Below, one piece after another: positions 44,037-54,243 of a stretch of DNA of 64,000 bases (the stretch's first letter is position 1; every line of letters begins with the position of its first letter). The stretch is from Ananas comosus. Its lineage: Eukaryota > Streptophyta > Magnoliopsida > Poales > Bromeliaceae. The notes below the pieces were generated by a model, which worked only from the letters and a program-made list of their open reading frames with translations, was not told where the DNA came from and made no database searches. A program made the position numbers and the translations under genes. Location of the stretch: contig NC_033623.1 of the NCBI RefSeq assembly GCF_001540865.1, forward strand, positions 5,225,950-5,289,949. The letters are read 5' to 3'.

Positions 44037-45480
44037 ATGTCAACGACTCACTCTAAATCAGTTGGAGGGAATAATGCGGCAAACTTTGAGGAGGTGGAGA
44101 CCTCCGTTACCTCTGGATCTGGCGAGGTCCATGAGTTGAGGGGCCAGTTTGCGGCCCTCACTGACTTCGTGACACAGCAGGCGGAGGCGACCCGACAGCA
44201 GGCCGATGCGGCGCGCCGGCAGAAGGTGCGGATGAAGCGCCTTGAAGATCTCCTTCTGCAACAGGCAGCTTCTAGGGAGGCTCAGATTCCCTCACCACCT
44301 ATGCCCGTTGACGACGTCGCACCGAGGGTGCCGTCTCCCATACCCGGTTCTTCGCGGGCGGCACCCGTAGTCGCGCCTCGGGAGGAGGACATTGTGGCAC
44401 TACCAGTTCAAGCGCCTCGGGACAGTTTTCCCCATGATGGCTGCTGGAGAGGAAAGGGACCGGCTCATGAATCGCCTCAACGAGTTTAGGAGGTGCAATC
44501 CCCGGATCTTCGATGGAGAGAAAGTCGACCACTGGATCGTGGAGAAGTGGTTGATGCACATGGAAAAGATTTTTCGCAACACCTTTGTAAAGGAAGAGAC
44601 CGAGTTTGGCGCGCCACTCACTACCTGGACGGCGAGGCCTACCGTTGGTGGTTGGATATTCAAGACAACCCCAACACCAACCTTTCAGCGATTTCGTGGA
44701 AGAAGTTCAAGGAGCTTCTATTGGCGCACTACTTCCCCGACAGTGTAAAGAGGCAGATGGAGAAGGACTTGCGCGGCTTGCGCCAGGGGGAGAGGAGTGT
44801 GGCTGAGTACGAGAAGGAGTTCTCTCGACTTCTTCATTGCATGCCTTTCGTCGTGCGGGACAACAAGGACAAGGCCTGCATTTTTTAGCGAGGACTCCAC
44901 CCGTCGATCTTTCGGTTTGTGCAATCCTCCAACCTCCAAACCTATCGAGAGGTGGTGAACCGTGCGCTTATTGTGGAGAGCGGCGCAGCGGATGTACAGG
45001 AGCGGAGAGAGGGCTTGGATATGGGTAAGGGCAAAAGGCCCGCAGCTGAGGGTGGGAGTCAAATGCACTTTAGGAGGCCGCCGAAGCACCCTAGGAGCCC
45101 GCCGAGAGGGCGTGGCTCATCTGCGCAGAGAGGAGGTTCTGACCGTCGCCGGCCTTCCCAGTGTGTGATCTGCGGTGGTCCTCACATTCCACCGCAATGT
45201 CCGCAGTGGGGAGGCAGGTATTTCCTGTGTGGCCAGGAGGGCCACTTACGGACCAAGTGCCCGAGAGGTTCTTCACCGGCACCGTCATCTGCATCGGCAC
45301 CGACTTTACCAGCCGCCAGTCAGGGGACTCCAACGGCACACTACCAACCTGGATGGTTACCCGTCCGGCATCAGACTAAGGGGTCACGACAGGCCCTGAG
45401 CGGGCGCATGTATGTGGCCTATACAGAGGAGGCGGCAGCAGCCGAGGATGTGGTGGCAGGTATCATTTTATTAAATGGCA
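44037..45480 (+). pseudogene. gag: G3 Gag with frameshifts and a stop
   Basis: Starts at ATG 44037. The N-terminal part (LRGQFAALTDFVTQQAEATR) is in one frame to about 44390. The central segment (FKRLGTVFPMMAAGEERDRL ... WLMHMEKIF) is in the +1 frame to about 44600. The original frame then returns (RATHYLDGEAYRWWLDI ... KRQMEKDLRGLRQGE), so two indels compensate each other. A TAG at 44886-44888 follows CIF. The C-terminal part, from 44919, has zinc-binding residues in CVICGGPH and in the knuckle CGQEGHLRTKC. Gag would form the particle and bind RNA. Confidence 0.87.
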
Positions 45481-46834
45481 TTAGAGTTCAAGCTTTATTT
45501 GATACCGGTATATCACATTCATTCATAGATCGGCTGTTTGTCGAGTTGCATGGCATCCCGTTAGTTTCTTTGTTGCTTCCGGGACATGTTGTTGTACCCG
45601 ACCACATCTTTCATATTAGGGAGTTTTGCCCTGGTTGCCCTGTTCGGGTAAGGGATTAGATTATGCCCGTGGATCTGCTAGCTTGGCGCAAGCTGGGGGA
45701 GTTTGATGTGGTTCTGGGTATGGACTGGTTGATGAGGTACTTCGCCACTATTGATTGCAAGAATCGGACTGTCACTTTTAGAGAGCCGGGACAGGAGGAT
45801 GTTGTATTTATAGGATGCCAGAGTTCGCTGTTTACGATGATGATAAGCTCGTCTCGAGCTAGGCAGTTGATCAGCAGGGTTTGCATAGCCCATTTGGCTA
45901 CTGTTGTTCTGAGGGGTGAGGATGACACCCCTAGGATTGAGGATATCCCGGTAGTACGGGAGTTTTGTGATGTGTTTCGAGCGGAACTTCCAGGTATGCG
46001 ACCTGATAGGGAGATTGAGTTTGTGGTAGATCTTGTCCCTGGGACTACTCCAATCTCAAAGGTGCCCTATAGGATGGCACCGGCAGAGTTGAAAGAGCTG
46101 AGGACACAACTACAGGATTTGTTCGACAAAGGCTTCATTCGCCCGAGTGTTTCACCTTGGGGAGCATCGGTTTTGTTTGTTAGGAAGAAGGACGGATCAC
46201 TTCGCTTGTGCGTGGACTATCGTGAACTTAATAAAGTCACAATCAAGAACAAGTATCCGTTGCCGAGAATTGATGATCTTTTTGATCAACTTCAAGCATC
46301 GAGTGTGTATTTCAAGATCGACTTACAGTCGGGATACCACCAATTAAAGATTGCACCTGAGAATGTATCGAAGACGACTTTTAGAACACGGTATGGAAAT
46401 TATGAGTTGGGCTTACTAATACCCCTGCAGCTTTTATGGATCTAATGAACCGTATTTTCAAGCCTTATCTAGACAGGTTCCTCGTGGTGTTCATCGACGA
46501 CATTTTGGTTTATTCCCGAAGTGATAGGGATCATGAGGAGCATTTAAGACTTGTACTCCAAGTGCTTCGGAAAAAGAAGTTTTTTGCCAAGTTGAAAAAG
46601 TGTGAATTTTGGCTTCGAGAGATGGCATTCCTTGGACATCTGATTTCGGGATCGGGTATAGCCGTGGATCCTAGGAAGATTGAAGCTATCAAGGATTGGC
46701 CTCGACCGACTAACGTCACCGAGATACGGAGTTTTATTGGTTTGGCCGGCTACTACCGGAGATTTGTAGAGGGGTTTGATAAGTTATCTACTCCCCTCAC
46801 GTGGCTTACGCACAAAGGCACTAAGTTCATTTGA
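45481..46834 (+). pseudogene. pol: G3 protease and reverse transcriptase
   Basis: Protease active site LFDTGISHSFID is at about 45496, with Ile in place of the usual Ala. A TAG at 45657-45659 follows VRD; the frame goes on with MPVDLLAW and [12 protein letters not shown] follows with [20 protein letters not shown] and [12 protein letters not shown] small deletion near 46410 shifts the frame and removes the TVMPF-type segment. RT then continues from 46436 with [12 protein letters not shown] (the catalytic FIDD) and [14 protein letters not shown], up to a TGA at 46832-46834 where Trp is expected. Confidence 0.88.
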
Positions 46835-48822
46835 AATGATGCGTCCGAGAGAAGCTTCCAAGAGTTGAAGGCTCGATTGACGACCGCACCGATCTTGACC
46901 CTGCCAGTTGATGGAGTAGGGTATGTGATTTATAGTGATGCTTCCTTTAATGGATTGGGCTGTGTTTTGATGTAGGGCGGGAAGGTGATCGCGTATGCTT
47001 CTCACCAATTAAAGGATTATGAAAGGACTATCCTACACATGATTTGGAGTTAGCGGCCGTAGCCTTTGCATTAAAGCTATGGCGTAATTATCTTTATGGC
47101 GAACAATATGAAGTTTATACGGATCACAAGAGCTTAAAATACTTATTCACTCAGAAAGAGCTGAACTCGAGGCAGCACAGATGGTTGGAGCTACTCGAGG
47201 ATTATGATCTGACGATTCTCTACCACCCGGGCAAGGCTAACGTGGTGGCAGATGCGTTAAGTCGGAAATCGACGGAAAACTTAGCGATACTTGTAGTCAC
47301 TCAACCGCCGTTGATTGAGTAGATGAAGCGGTTAGAGTTGGAGGTGGTGACTCCTGATACACCCTTGAGATTGATAACATTAGTGGTGCAACCTACACTA
47401 TTGGAAAGAATTAAAGAAAAGCAAGCTCACGATGTGGAGTTGCAAAAGATTCGAGCTAAGATGGTTGATGGTTACACCGGTGATTTCCTTGTGGATGATC
47501 AAGGAATATTGCGTTTCCATGGGCGGATTTGTGTACTGGCGGAATCGGTACTTAAAGAGGATATTCTTCAAGAAGCACACCGTGCACCGTATGCTTTACA
47601 TTCGAGAGGCATCAAGATGTACAAGAATTTGAAACTACTTTATTGGTGGCCCGGAATGAAAAAGGATGTTGGCGAGTTTGTAGCTCAATGTTTAACTTGC
47701 CAACAAGTGAAAACTGAGCACCAAGTTCCCGCGGAAAAACTTCAGAGTTCGCCTATTCCCGTGTGGAAGTGGGAAAAGATCACCATGGATTTCGTTATGG
47801 GATTGTCTCGCTCACAGGCCGGGCATGATGTTATTTGGGTGATCGTGGATAGGTTGACGAAATCGGCGCATTTTATACCTTTTCACACAACTTGGACAGG
47901 GGAGAAGCTTGCACAGGTGTACCTTGATGAGATTATGCGATTTCATAGAGTGCCTACTTCTATTGTATCTGATCAAGACCATCGATTTGTGTCTCACTTT
48001 TGGAGGAGTCTACAGGACGCCTTAGGCACTCGTTTGGATTTCAGCACCGCATTTCACCCTCAGAGTGATGGACAGTTTGAGCGCACTATACAGACACTAA
48101 AGGATATGTTTCGAGCATGTATGATAGACTTCCAGGGAGGATGGTCACAGCATCTACCGATGGTGGAAGTTGCTTATAACAACAGTTATCAAGCAAGTAT
48201 CAAGATGGCACCCTTCAAAGCACTTTATGGACGGAAGTGTAGATCGCCACTTCATTGGACTGAAGTTGGCGAGAGATTGGTTTTAGGCCCGGATGTGCTC
48301 CAGGAAGATGAGGATAAGGTTCGTATTGCTCGGGAGCGTTTGTTGACAGCTCAGAGTAGACAGAGAAGTTATGCCGATAGGCGTCGACGAGACTTGGAGT
48401 TCCAGATTGGAGATCATATTTTCTTGAAAGTCTCACCGACCAAAGGGATTAGAAGATTTGGTATTCGGCGAAAGTTAAGCCTCTGATTTATTGGACCGTA
48501 TGAGGTTTTGGAGCGTGTGGGCCCAGTAGCGTATTGAATTGCCCTACCACTGAACTTATCGGGTGTACACAATATTTTTCATGTATCGATCTTTCGGAAG
48601 TATATCTTCGATCCGGCTCACGTATTGGATGTGTAACCATTGGAGTTGAGGGATGATTTGAGCTTTGAAGAGCAACCTGTGAGGATTCTGGCTCGTGAGG
48701 TGAAGAAGCTTTGGAATTGTGATATTCCTTATGTGAAGATTCTTTGAAGCAACCACGATGAACGCGAGGCCACGTGGGAGCTGGAAAGCACATTGCAGGA
48801 GCGCTATCCCCATCTTTTTTAG
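46835..48822 (+). pseudogene. pol: G3 RNase H, integrase and chromodomain
   Basis: RNase H: YSDASFNGLGCVLM, a TAG at 46973-46975, a one-base frameshift near 47025, [11 protein letters not shown] and [10 protein letters not shown]. Integrase: zinc segment WWPGMKK ... CLTCQQVK; core MDFVMGLSRSQ, IVDRLTKSAHF, IVSDQDHRFVSHFW (Asp kept), HPQSDGQFERTI. Stops lie at 47320-47322, 48484-48486, 48535-48537, 48634-48636 and 48745-48747. The chromodomain tail EREATWELESTLQERYPHLF ends at TAG 48820-48822. Most of the stops are CAG-to-TAG, CGA-to-TGA or TGG-to-TGA type compared with relatives in this window. Confidence 0.87.
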
Positions 48823-48867
48823 ATGGAGCCTTGAGGTATCTTACTTTTAGTTTCGCGGGCGAAACTC

Positions 48868-48885
48868 CTTTTTAGGAGGAAAAAA
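48868..48885 (+). promoter_or_regulatory. Polypurine tract of G3
   Basis: TTTTTAGGAGGAAAAAA directly before TGTAACAC of the 3' LTR. Just upstream is TTTCGCGGGCGAAACT, the short palindrome common after gypsy pol. Confidence 0.82.
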
Positions 48886-51288
48886 TGTAACACACTGGAC
48901 CTTTACAAATTGCGAGGTTCGAGTGTTTGATCTGTGTTCCGAGTTTTTCAAGGTATTCTGGAAGGTCATTGACAGTGTTCCGACCTATGGCTCGCATCCC
49001 GAGAATCGAGATTTAAAACTTAGCACTAAAATATCTAAAGTAAAGATTTTAGGCTGCTCTCGGGTTGGACTCTGTAGAGCAGAGCATCGGTACAGTATCG
49101 GGCCCGTACCGAAATTGGAGGTGGTACCGGTATAGTATCGAGCTAGTACCAGTACCCTGTGTGTTTTTCTGCGAACCCGAGGCTCGAGTTTGCTCGTACT
49201 GTAGCCTCGTACCGATACTCTTTCCCGTGTGCCGGTACGCAGTGCAAACTGCAGTCTTGTAGTATTTGAGAGATCTCTTTGTAATTGTAGCAACACCTTA
49301 TATTCCCCCACACCTCTTGGCTGGGGCTTTTGTGCTGCAACAGAGAAGGAGGAGAGGTGAGTTCCCTCCCCATTTTCCATGGTTTTTCCTCTTTTTTATT
49401 AGGATTTTTAGAGGTTTGATCTCCTCTGGTTTCTTCTTCATGGGTTTTGCTTTTGAACCATTGGAGAAGCCTTGAAGTGAAGGATTGAGCTTGTTGGAGG
49501 AGAGATCTTCAACCCTAGCTCACTTTCTAGCATGATTTGAAACTTTGGAGAGGTTAGTAACTTAAATCTACTCTTTAATTCGTGTTTTAGTAGATTTTAT
49601 GAGATGGAAACCTAGAATGAGCAAACTAGGGTTTATTTTGGAGATTTTTTATTTGTAGCTCTTGGGGCTTAATTGATAGGTGTAGAATATCTCATTCGGG
49701 TAGATTTGAAGTGCTCTAACCTTCTTTTAGAATTTGAGAGAATTTTTCTACACTTTAGATGAGTTTTGCCCTATTCTTGGGTTGATTTTGAGTTGAACAC
49801 GTCGGATGTTCGTTTGTTTTGTCTAACCCTCCTAGAATTTTCTCTAGGGAGGTAGGAGACGTACGGGCACCTTCGTCGGCACGAACGAAGGGGATTTGAG
49901 GAGTCTCGGTGGATTTGGCCTCACCGAAATGAGAAAAATTTCACTTATATCATTTTAATTGTTGTAAAATAGAAATTCATGCATATTCATGTTAGATAGT
50001 GTATATGTGAATTTTCGAATACTTAAAGTCCTTATATTATATATCATGAAAAATCGCCTCTATGTAGTAGAGAGATATATGTGCATTGTAGACATGCATG
50101 TGAATAGCATTCTATCTTGTGGTTTGAACTCATGTTTTATGTGATGAAAATAACTTATATAATATGCTCTTGGACTTAGAACTCGTATTTAACATAGTGG
50201 ATAAGAATGTCATAAAGTGGCATGGAACATAGTAAATGTAAAACCTTTACTTGATGACATAGTGATAGGCCATTGGATCACTAGTTTACATACCATGTTT
50301 TAGACATGATGACATTGGACTAGGGATGGATATTTATGCTTGCTTGTCATTGTGCTCATTCGCACATGCTTGTAAGGGTCGCTCCCCATAAGCGGGCACT
50401 CCGTAATAGCCATCGCGATATAAGCTCGCCCGTACGAGATTGGGCGCCGAAATAGGATGCCGTGGGGGAGGCTCATTCGTAGGGTGGGAATGTTGACTAC
50501 CACGGGGCCATTAGGCATAGCGCAAGCCGGACTACCCACGGGTACGTCCTACATGATTGGAATATTATTGAACTCGAAAGCAAGATGGATATTAAACAAA
50601 TTAGTAAACAATGATAATTTACTAGTTGCACTCGTGGACATCTTGTTGCTTATACTTATGCGTATTCATGTTAGAATAGCTTTTATACTTATGTAACTTC
50701 ATGCTAAGCAGAGGCATAGTAGTATAGCAAGTTTAATCATGTTTATCATACATGTTATACATTCTAGTTAAAAGTTGAACTTATTACTTTTACCATTTAG
50801 TCTAGTGGTTCATTTTCGCTGAGGTCAGCAATTGCGCACTGGGAACTATTGTTTAATAGTTCTCACGCCCCCTGTTTTATTGTTTTCTTATAGAGTTTTC
50901 CACTCCAGGAGAGGCTCGGGATCGTGGGAAAGGAATCGCCTCGAGCTAGTTAGCGAGGGATTTTACAATAGGTGGTTCACCTCTCTTTTTGTTTTTATTT
51001 GGAGAGGAGGAGAGTTTTTGTACCCATGTATAGAGACCACCATTTTTAGATATTATAGTACTTGTATTTGGGGTTTTATTATTGTACTACTTTATGTTTA
51101 TGTTAGTGGATTAGTTTCTTTATTTACCTCTTTATTCTAGAATCTAATTGTTGTATGCTCTGATACTCATAGATGCTCTTTTTTATTGTTTCATTTATCG
51201 CTTTGTTGTAGACGCATTATATGTTGTAGGCATATTACGGGTCTGGACACGCACTGGGCGGGCTTCCGCTGGGTCCCGGGGCGTGACA
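48886..51288 (+). repeat. 3' LTR of G3
   Basis: TGTAACACACTGGACC ... CCCGGGGCGTGACA, 2403 bp, uninterrupted. It has only one exact TACCGGTA unit at about 49122 plus several decayed ones (CATCGGTAC, TACCGAAAT, TACCAGTAC). Confidence 0.94.
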
Positions 51289-52188
51289 GGAGAAGACTAA
51301 GAAACGTGCTGCTGGTGGTTTCGGGGGTTAGTCGAGTTCTAAGCGGCCCCCTTGGTACCCACGAACACAGTGGAGGGGAGCCGGGAGTCAGTCGAGGAGC
51401 CGGGGATCATTCCAATGTATGATTTGCGGTGGAGATCATCAAGCTTTTGGTTGTCCTCAGCGTGAGGGGAGGTGTTATAGATTGGCCAGGTAGGGCACTT
51501 GAGTCGGGAGTGCCCGGGTGGAGCATCGCCTGCCCTGTCAGTCCAGTTCGCCCCGAGACAGCTTGTAGGATTGCCACCCGCTATGTCGACTGGACGCTCA
51601 TCCGTGCTGCGTCAGCCAGAGGGATCTCGAGCGATGTCGAGTGGTCGAGTTTTTGCTGCCCAGGTGGAGGAGCCTGCCGTAGCCGACGATGTCATGGCAG
51701 GTATTGTTTTAATCAATGGCACCAAAACTAGAGCATTCTTCGACACTAGCGCATCGAACTCGTTCATTAGCGTGTCATTCGCTAAAGCTCATGATGTTGA
51801 AATCTCGGATAGTGCGGATGCTTGGTGGGTCTATGCACCCGAGCACACCTTTAATGTCAATGGGGAGTGTGCGGCTTGTCCAATGCAAATTGGCGACTGG
51901 ATTATGCTGGCGGATTTGCTTGTTTTGAGCCAGATGAAGGGTTTTGACATAATTCTTGGGATAGATTGGCTCTCACAGTACTATACTACGATTGATTGTG
52001 AGAGCAGGGTAATCACGTTTCATGTGCCTGGTCAGGAGGTGGTGGTTTATCGTGCATGTAAAGGCTCGCTCTTTGCTATGACGGTGTCGACGTCGAGAGC
52101 GAGGAAGTTGATTAATAGTGGATGTGTTGCCTACTTGGCTTCTATGGTGGAGACTCAGAAGGAGCTCCCAACACTTGGGGATATTTAG
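51289..52188 (+). pseudogene. gag-pol: G4 Gag end and protease
   Basis: Resumes the G4 gag frame after G3. It has two zinc-binding segments: CMICGGDH..FGC and a CCHC knuckle broken by a one-base deletion at about 51482 (CYR, frameshift, GHLSREC). From 51499 the frame holds a Ser/Pro linker and the protease: active site FFDTSASNSF (Ser in place of the invariant Gly of DTGAS), then FDIILGIDWLSQYY. It stops at TAG 52186-52188 where Gln is expected. The Gly-to-Ser change alone would probably disable the protease. Confidence 0.85.
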
Positions 52189-52194
52189 GTTGTA

Positions 52195-52857
52195 TGTGAA
52201 TTTCCGGATGTGTTTCCTGCGAAATTTCCGGGATTGCCACCGGACCAGGAGATCGAGTTCGTTATTGACTTGGTTCCCGAAACGGCACCAATTTCAAAGG
52301 CCCCATATAGAATGGCACCGGCGGAGTTAAGAGAATTGAAGGCTCAACTGCAAGACCTACTCGACAAAGGCTTTGTGAAGCCGACTGTGTTACCGTGGGG
52401 AGGAGCTCCGGTGCTATTTGTAAAAAAGAAAGATGGAACACTTCGGTTTTGCATTGATTATCGCGAGCTGAACAAGGTAACGATTAAGAGTAAATACCCG
52501 TTGCCAATAATTGATGATCTGTTTGACCAGTTGCAAGGGTCTCGGATATATTCAGAGATTGATCTTCAGTCGGGATACCACCAGTTGAAGATCAAGCCGG
52601 AGGATGTGCATAAAACGACGTTTTGTACTCGTCATGGCCATTATGAGTTCACGGTAATGTCGTTCGGGCTTACAAATACCGCTGCAGCGTTTATGGACTT
52701 GATGAATTGGGTCTTCCGGACGTTGTTGGATCGATGCGTCGTGGTGTTCATTGACGACCTATTGATCTATTCTCGGAGCGATGAAGAGCACGAGAAGCAT
52801 TTGAGGATCGTGATGCAAATACTCCGAGAAAAGAAGTTTTATGCTAAGCTAAAATAG
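52195..52857 (+). pseudogene. pol: G4 reverse transcriptase, polymerase core
   Basis: [55 protein letters not shown] and the catalytic FIDD ([15 protein letters not shown]). It stops at TAG 52855-52857 within KLK-CDFW, where Lys is expected. The frame follows directly from the protease after one stop. Confidence 0.88.
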
Positions 52858-54243
52858 TGCGACTTTTGGCTTCGTGAGGTTGCCTTCTTAGGCCATGTGA
52901 TTTCCGGGAGTGGTGTTTCTGTTGACCCGAAGAAAGTTAAGGCGATTAAAGATTGGCCTCGCCCGACGAATGTTGCGGAGGTCCGTAGTTTTCTTGATAT
53001 TGCGGGCTACTATCGGTGGTTCGTGGAGAGGTTTGCCAAAATAACTACTCCACTAACGCGCCTGACGCACAAGGGAATAAAGTATGTGTGGAGCGATGAT
53101 TGCGATCAGAGCTTCCGGGAGTTGAAAGAGATGTTGACTTCGACCCTGATACTCGCTCTACCGATTTCGGGGGAGAGTTTTGCGGTTTATAGTGATGCTT
53201 TCTACAGTGGTCTTGGGTGTGTTCTAATGCAATATGGGCGAGTCATTGCGTATGCTTCTCGCCAGCTAAAGAACTATGAAAAGAACTACCCTACACATGA
53301 CCTTGAGTTAGAAGCGGTGATATTCACATTGAAGTTGTGGAGGCACTACTTGTATGGTGAGCGCTTTGAGGTATATACTGATCATAAAAGCCTCAAGTAC
53401 TTGTTCACCCAGAAGGAATTGAATATACGGCAACGTCGGTGGTTGGAATTACTGAAGGATTATGATGTCACTATTGTATACCATCCGAAAAAAGCCAACG
53501 TAGTGGCCGATGCACTGAGTAGAAAGTTGGTGGAAAATTTAGCTACGACAACCACGCATCAACCGGCATTGCGCAATGAGATGCAACGGTTGGGTCTTGA
53601 AGTCATAGCACCGGCGGTTCCGGCTATTCTTGCCGCATTGGTAGTTCAATTGACCTTGTTGGAGAAGATTACAGAACAACAAGTTTTAGATTCATATCTC
53701 CAAAAGGTGCGGAATGATGTCGAGAACGGGCGCACCGGTGATTTCGGCGTAGGGTCCGACGGCGCACTTCGGTTTCAGAACCGTTGGTGTGTGCCCAAAG
53801 ATGAGGATATTCGTAAGGCTATATTACAAAAGGTGCATCAATCCCCTTATAGTGTACACCCGGGCGGCACTAAAACGTATAAAGACTTGAAAGTGCATTA
53901 TTGGTGGCTGGGGTTGAAGAAGGACATTGGGAATTTTGTGGCGCAATGTTTGACATGCCAACAAGTTAAAGTGGAGCGCCGATTTCCAGCGAAAATGTTG
54001 CAAAGCTTAGCTATTTCCATTTGGAAATTGGAGGATATAGCGATGGACTTTGTGGTCAGTCTACCCCGATCGCAAGTCAAACTTGATGCTATTTGGGTTG
54101 TAGTGGACCGTTTGACAAAGTTGGCTCATTTCTTGCCGATCCATACCACTTGGTCTGGGGATAAATTGGCGCAGGTATATCTCGATGAGGTTGTGAGATT
54201 GCATGGGGTTTCGTCATCCATAGTATCGGATCGAGACCCCTGG
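52858..54243 (+). pseudogene. pol: G4 RNase H and integrase, first part
   Basis: RT thumb ([15 protein letters not shown]), RNase H ([51 protein letters not shown]), integrase zinc segment (YWWLGLKK ... CLTCQQVK) and core ([32 protein letters not shown]). At 54243 the frame runs into solo LTR C and ends in LTR sequence at 54414. The rest of the core resumes at 56915. Confidence 0.9.

Larger units (their letters stand above)
35942..51288 (+). mobile_element. G3: complete Tekay-type gypsy element inserted in G4 gag
   Basis: 5' LTR 35942-43695 (holding solo LTRs A and B), primer site 43704-43715, gag from 44037, pol to 48822, polypurine tract, 3' LTR 48886-51288. An exact 5 bp target duplication GGAGA lies at 35937-35941 and 51289-51293. 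Without A the 5' LTR is about 2408 bp, against 2403 bp for the 3' LTR. In the first 140 bp the two LTRs differ at about 11 positions. Gag and pol carry many stops and frameshifts. Confidence 0.94.
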
